Source: Massilia sp. NR 4-1
GTDB lineage: Bacteria; Pseudomonadota; Gammaproteobacteria; Burkholderiales; Burkholderiaceae_D
DNA length: 64,000 nt
NCBI RefSeq assembly: GCF_001191005.1
Contig: NZ_CP012201.1
Coordinates: forward strand, 2,542,001-2,606,000
Direction: 5' to 3'
Position 1 is the stretch's first letter; each line of letters opens with the position of its first letter. The notes under the pieces were generated by a model. That model had not been told where the DNA came from, made no database searches, and was given only the letters and a program-made list of their open reading frames with translations. The translations under genes and the position numbers were made by a program. Shown one piece after another: positions 60,697 through 64,000 of the stretch.

Positions 60697-62008
60697 CGGC
60701 GGGCTGGCCCTGGGGCGGGCGCCGCTGCGGCAGCAGGATGCGGAAGGCGGTGCCCTTGCCGGGCTGGGAGGCGACGTCGATCTTGCCGCCATGCTTGTGC
60801 ACGATGCTGTAGGAGAGCGACAGGCCGAGCCCGGTACCGCTGCCCACCGGCTTGGTGGTGAAGAAGGGTTCGAAGATGCGCTTCAGGTGCTGCGGCGCGA
60901 TGCCGACGCCGCTATCGCGGATTTCGACCCAGACCCAGCCCTTTTCGGCGCCGGTGCGGATGCGGATCATGCCCTTGTCCTTGATGGCCTGGCCGGCATT
61001 GACCAGCAGGTTCATGAACACCTGGTTGAGCTGCGAAGCCAGGCACTCGATGGGCGGCAGCTGGCCGTATTCGCGCACGACGTCAGCCTTGTATTTGAGT
61101 TCATTGGCGACGATATTGAGCGTGCTGTCCAGGCCCTGGTGCAGGTCGGCCACCTGCCATTCGTTCTCGCCGACATGGGAGAAATCCTTGAGCGACTGCA
61201 CGATGTCCTTGACCCGCTTCAGCCCATCCATCGACTCGCGCACCAGGGCCGTGGTGTCCTGCTCCAGGAAGTCGAGGTCGGCCTCCTGCCGCAAGGGCGC
61301 CAGGCGCGCCTGCAGGGCCGGCTGGTCGGCCAGCGCCGCCTCGTAAGCCTTGATGACGCGGAACAGCGTGGCCACATAGTTTTGCAGCGACCCCATATTC
61401 GAGTTGACGAAACCGATCGGATTATTGATCTCGTGCGCCACGCCGGCCGCCAGCTGGCCGATGGACGCCATCTTCTCGGCCTGCAGCAGCTGCTCGTGCG
61501 CCTCGCCCAGCTTGGCGATCAGCTGCTGCTGCTCGCGGCCCTTGGCCTGCAGCGCCTCCTCCATCAGCTTGCGGTCGGTGATGTCGGTCAGGGCGCCGAT
61601 CACTTCCAGCGGCGCGCCATGCTCGTCGCTGATCAGGCGCAGCGTGTCGTGCATCCACAGATAGCGGCCGTCGGCGGCGCGGAAACGGTATTCGTAGGCG
61701 CGCAAGCCTTCGGTAAACACCTTGGCCAGGCTGGAAAAGATGGCCGGCGCGTCGTCGGGGTGGATGTGGTCGAACCAGAAATTGGGGTCGGCCACCATCT
61801 CTTCCGGCCGGTAGCCCAGCATATTCACCACATTATTGCTGACGAAGGTCATCTTGAAGTCGCCGCTCGGCACCGTGCAGTAGATGACGGCCGGGGTGTT
61901 GTCCACCAGGTATTGCAGGCGCACCAGCGGCGAGGCGGCGCCATGGGGCGAGGGTTTGCTGCCGGGGGCGGCGTCTTGGTTGAAGAATTCGAAGTCCTCG
62001 AATTCCAT
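60686..62008 (-). CDS. PAS sensor histidine kinase, paralogue of the kinase at 57381
   Basis: 440 residues from the ATG at 62008, six bases after the mtfA stop. PAS domain (about 30-150, WFDHIHPDD typical of PAS_3), coiled linker, phosphoacceptor segment SIGQLAAGVAHEINNPIGF (His near 192) and HATPase (N-box FMNLLVNAGQAI, G1 DSGVGIAPQH, G2 GTGLGLSLSYS). Closely related to the operon kinase, so both may feed the same receivers. It faces the operon tail to tail with an 11-base overlap and is cotranscribed with mtfA. Confidence 0.92.
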   Translation of the reverse strand: MEFEDFEFFNQDAAPGSKPSPHGAASPLVRLQYLVDNTPAVIYCTVPSGDFKMTFVSNNVVNMLGYRPEEMVADPNFWFDHIHPDDAPAIFSSLAKVFTEGLRAYEYRFRAADGRYLWMHDTLRLISDEHGAPLEVIGALTDITDRKLMEEALQAKGREQQQLIAKLGEAHEQLLQAEKMASIGQLAAGVAHEINNPIGFVNSNMGSLQNYVATLFRVIKAYEAALADQPALQARLAPLRQEADLDFLEQDTTALVRESMDGLKRVKDIVQSLKDFSHVGENEWQVADLHQGLDSTLNIVANELKYKADVVREYGQLPPIECLASQLNQVFMNLLVNAGQAIKDKGMIRIRTGAEKGWVWVEIRDSGVGIAPQHLKRIFEPFFTTKPVGSGTGLGLSLSYSIVHKHGGKIDVASQPGKGTAFRILLPQRRPPQGQPAATG

Positions 62009-62013
62009 GCCGT

Positions 62014-62913
62014 TCACCAGTTGGCCCAGGCGTAGGACCGGCCGCCGGGCGGCGCCAGCACGGGCATGGCGTCCGCGGCGGGCGGCGGCGCGGGCGGCGC
62101 CAGCCAGTCGCGCGGATCGACGCGGTAATACTTCTGTAGCTCGCCATACAGGTCGGCATGGCGTTCGGCCATCTGCCACGGCTTTTCAAAGAAGGTTTCG
62201 GTGGCGACGGCAAAGAATTCGGCCGGGCTGGTGGCGCCGTAATGGTCCATCACGCTGTCGTGGCGGCCATACCAGGCCTCGTGGCGCAGATTGGCGTAGT
62301 CGCGCGAGAGCACGGCCGACCAGCTCAGATAGCTTTCCCGGCTGCCCAGGTAGGGCGCGCCATTGTTGGCGCCCGACTCGCTGTCGAGCTGGTGAGCAAA
62401 TTCATGCAGCACCACATTGTGGCCGTCGTTCCAGTCGGCCGCGCCGCGCTGCACATCGTCCCAGGACAGCACCACGCGGCCATCGGACCAGGATTCGCCC
62501 AGCATGCCCTGCTCGGCATGGCTGACCACGCCGCCCGGTCCCACTTCGGGCCGCACGGCGACGAACGCGCCGGGATAGACCAGGATGGTGTGCAGGGCCG
62601 GATAGACCTTGCTGGGACGGTTCAGCAGCAGCAGGCAGGCTTGGGCGGCGATGCTCAGGCGCATTTCCTCGGTGACTTCGAGACCGGCGCAGCCGACGAA
62701 TTTTTTCTGGTGCAGGAAGTGCACGACCAGACGCTGCAACTGCTGCTGCAGGGCGGGCGCCATGCGCGCGTAGATGGGCAGGCCGCGCGCGAGCAGGGCC
62801 AACTGCTCAGGCCGCAAGGGGCGGGACAGGGCGCGCCGCAGCGACCAGCGCGGATACAGAAACGGGGCGCCGATGGCCAAAGCGCTCAGGGCAAACCAGA
62901 TCAATGCGTCCAT
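62014..62913 (-). CDS. mtfA: MtfA-type zinc peptidase (M90)
   Basis: 299 residues from the ATG at 62913. An N-terminal hydrophobic segment (about 3-18) suggests a membrane anchor, unlike soluble E. coli MtfA. The zinc site is VLHEFAHQLD (HExxH, near 152) with the extra ligand in the downstream AEFFAVATETFF segment. E. coli MtfA binds the Mlc repressor and affects glucose uptake. Here the gene is five bases upstream of a histidine kinase gene, which hints at a signalling link not known for the family. Confidence 0.9.
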   Translation of the reverse strand: MDALIWFALSALAIGAPFLYPRWSLRRALSRPLRPEQLALLARGLPIYARMAPALQQQLQRLVVHFLHQKKFVGCAGLEVTEEMRLSIAAQACLLLLNRPSKVYPALHTILVYPGAFVAVRPEVGPGGVVSHAEQGMLGESWSDGRVVLSWDDVQRGAADWNDGHNVVLHEFAHQLDSESGANNGAPYLGSRESYLSWSAVLSRDYANLRHEAWYGRHDSVMDHYGATSPAEFFAVATETFFEKPWQMAERHADLYGELQKYYRVDPRDWLAPPAPPPAADAMPVLAPPGGRSYAWANW

Positions 62914-63020
62914 ATGCCGTCCATAAGTGAACTCGTCCGCCGCAGATGGGGCTTCAGGCCGACAATTCAACCGCCCCGGCCGGCGCCGGGGCGGCATGGA
63001 CTAGCTTAGCACTTCTCTTG

Positions 63021-63659
63021 CTACAGCGCCTTCTGCTGCGAGGGTGCCGCGCCGAACAGGGCTTCCACCAGGGGATCGCGCACCACCGGGTTGCGGTTGA
63101 CGCGGATTGCATAATGCGTGTCGTCGGCCAAGATGTGGAAATGGCGGCCGTTGCCGGCCATATTCTGCTCGCGCAGGCTGGGGCGTTCCTTGCGCGGCGG
63201 CGCGCCTTCGCGCTTGGGCTGGACGATGGCCGCCAGGAAGGCCTTGACGCGCTCGGCGTCCGGCGTCAGCTGGTAGACCGCCTTGCCCAGATAGGTGGCG
63301 GTACCCTCGATATAGCGCGCCAGCTCGATCACGCCCGCTTCGCGCAGGTCGCGGATGTATTTGCGCGCGCCCGAAGGCGAGAATTTCAGGAACCAGGCGA
63401 TTTCATCGGCCAGCATCTCATGGTTTTGCAGCTCGCCGATCAGCTTCTGCATGTTTTCGATGCGGCGCTGGGTGGCCGAGGTGGACCGCACGCGCTCGAT
63501 CGAGGCGAGCGACAGGGCTTTGCGCTCGGGCAGGGGCGGTCCGGGGCGTTCCACCAGGGCCAGGCGCGGTCTATCCGCGGCCGCGGCCAGGTGCAGCTCC
63601 TGATTGGCTGCCATCATCTCTCCGGGGGACGTATCGCGGGATTCTCTGATTGCATGCAT
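63021..63659 (-). CDS. Winged-helix DNA-binding protein
   Basis: 212 residues from the ATG at 63659, which has AAGGAG eight bases upstream. A winged helix lies in the middle (about 68-125, LADEIAWFLKFSPSGARKYIRDLREAGVIELA region, followed by VYQLTPD), flanked by polar, probably disordered arms. It resembles small ArsR/MarR-like or FaeA-like regulators but I cannot assign a family. Target and signal are unknown. The 265-base gap beyond it holds no gene. Confidence 0.75.
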   Translation of the reverse strand: MHAIRESRDTSPGEMMAANQELHLAAAADRPRLALVERPGPPLPERKALSLASIERVRSTSATQRRIENMQKLIGELQNHEMLADEIAWFLKFSPSGARKYIRDLREAGVIELARYIEGTATYLGKAVYQLTPDAERVKAFLAAIVQPKREGAPPRKERPSLREQNMAGNGRHFHILADDTHYAIRVNRNPVVRDPLVEALFGAAPSQQKAL

Positions 63660-63924
63660 TTGAACACTCCTTATAACAATTGCCTGGATTGCACGGCATT
63701 TGCGGGGCCGGCATTCTTGAACACTGTCCCCAGCTTGCCGGCTTTGGATGTTTCAGTCTGTGCGGCAACGAACATAAGAGCGGCACAAAATTATGCTAGC
63801 GACAATTTATTGACAAATAAATCAGATTTTACGGCTTTGTGTGTTTGCGTACAGAAGGCCGGCGGCCGCCCTCCTACACTGGCTGCGGCTTCATCAATTC
63901 GTCCATCCTTTAAAGGAGAACCTC

Positions 63925-64000
63925 ATGCGATACGCCATCCTGCTGGCCGCCACGGCCGCCGCCCTGGGCCTGAGCGCCTGCGAAAAAACCGTCAACAACC
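63925..64000 (+). CDS. Start of a small lipoprotein gene (cut by the window edge)
   Basis: The first 25 codons are visible. ATG at 63925 with a strong AAAGGAG ribosome binding site. A lipoprotein signal peptide (ILLAATAAALGLSAC) with lipobox GLSAC is followed by EKTVNN. The mature protein lies outside the window, so no function can be given. The 260 bases upstream are AT-richer than the genes and hold no obvious ORF; a promoter is likely there. Confidence 0.8.
   Translation, partial: MRYAILLAATAAALGLSACEKTVNN

Overview
The window is a chromosomal segment of a high-GC (roughly 65 percent) betaproteobacterium, most likely of the Oxalobacteraceae (Massilia/Telluria/Duganella type). This rests on the style of the genes (ECF41 sigma factor, large REC/PAS/GGDEF/EAL signalling proteins, a phasin and an acetoacetyl-CoA reductase for polyhydroxybutyrate, a CydP-type bd oxidase operon, a fused-Mop ModE) and on codon use. 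It is an assignment by pattern, not a database match. No rRNA, tRNA, CRISPR array or intact insertion sequence was seen.

Layout. 1-8590: ECF41 sigma factor with its recognisable target promoter and the first codons of the target gene, an acetyltransferase, a PhnA zinc-ribbon protein, a ketopantoate reductase, an unpaired histidine kinase, rpoD with a strong terminator, a candidate non-coding transcript upstream of rpoD, and a translationally coupled ProQ-like RNA chaperone and DEDD exonuclease. 8588-20345: MocR regulator, two membrane or periplasmic cytochromes c, a secreted HExxH protein, a truncated RlmI-like protein, a GIN-domain protein, a copper chaperone pair, and a purU-yaeQ-M48 group. 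20441-28144: AraC regulator, a modABC-modE molybdate operon with a clear ModE operator over the modA promoter, and a tightly overlapping regulator-cydP-cydA-cydB-cydX operon.

28199-32763 is an accessory stretch of visibly lower GC. It holds a DUF3592 protein, an acetyltransferase, an unrecognised small protein preceded by a five-unit, 31-bp-period repeat array, the Cho nuclease, a YgjP-like metalloprotein, a duplicated DUF1566 protein, and a tandem pair of small secreted peptides. 32941-45032: diguanylate cyclase, a MazF-like toxin without a visible antitoxin coupled to a LOG protein, TetR regulator, phasin, a 1210-residue REC-REC-GAF-PAS-GGDEF-EAL-REC protein, a PAS histidine kinase, an esterase, and a GMC oxidoreductase with a Tat-exported small subunit.

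45102-54665: trmJ and suhB diverging around a palindromic leader, rhlE, hydroxypyruvate isomerase, two unrecognised proteins, a VOC protein, a DksA-like protein, phaB and a universal stress protein. 54817-60696 is one coupled operon (EAL-REC, HDOD, PAS kinase, REC-HD, REC). It converges on a second, closely similar kinase preceded by mtfA. The window ends with a winged-helix regulator and the start of a lipoprotein gene.

The main themes are second-messenger and phosphorelay signalling, low-oxygen respiration, molybdate uptake and polyhydroxybutyrate metabolism. The best candidates for something undescribed are the phased repeat array at 29621-29758, the signalling operon at 54817-60696, the peptide pair at 32311-32735 and the candidate transcript at 7066-7265.
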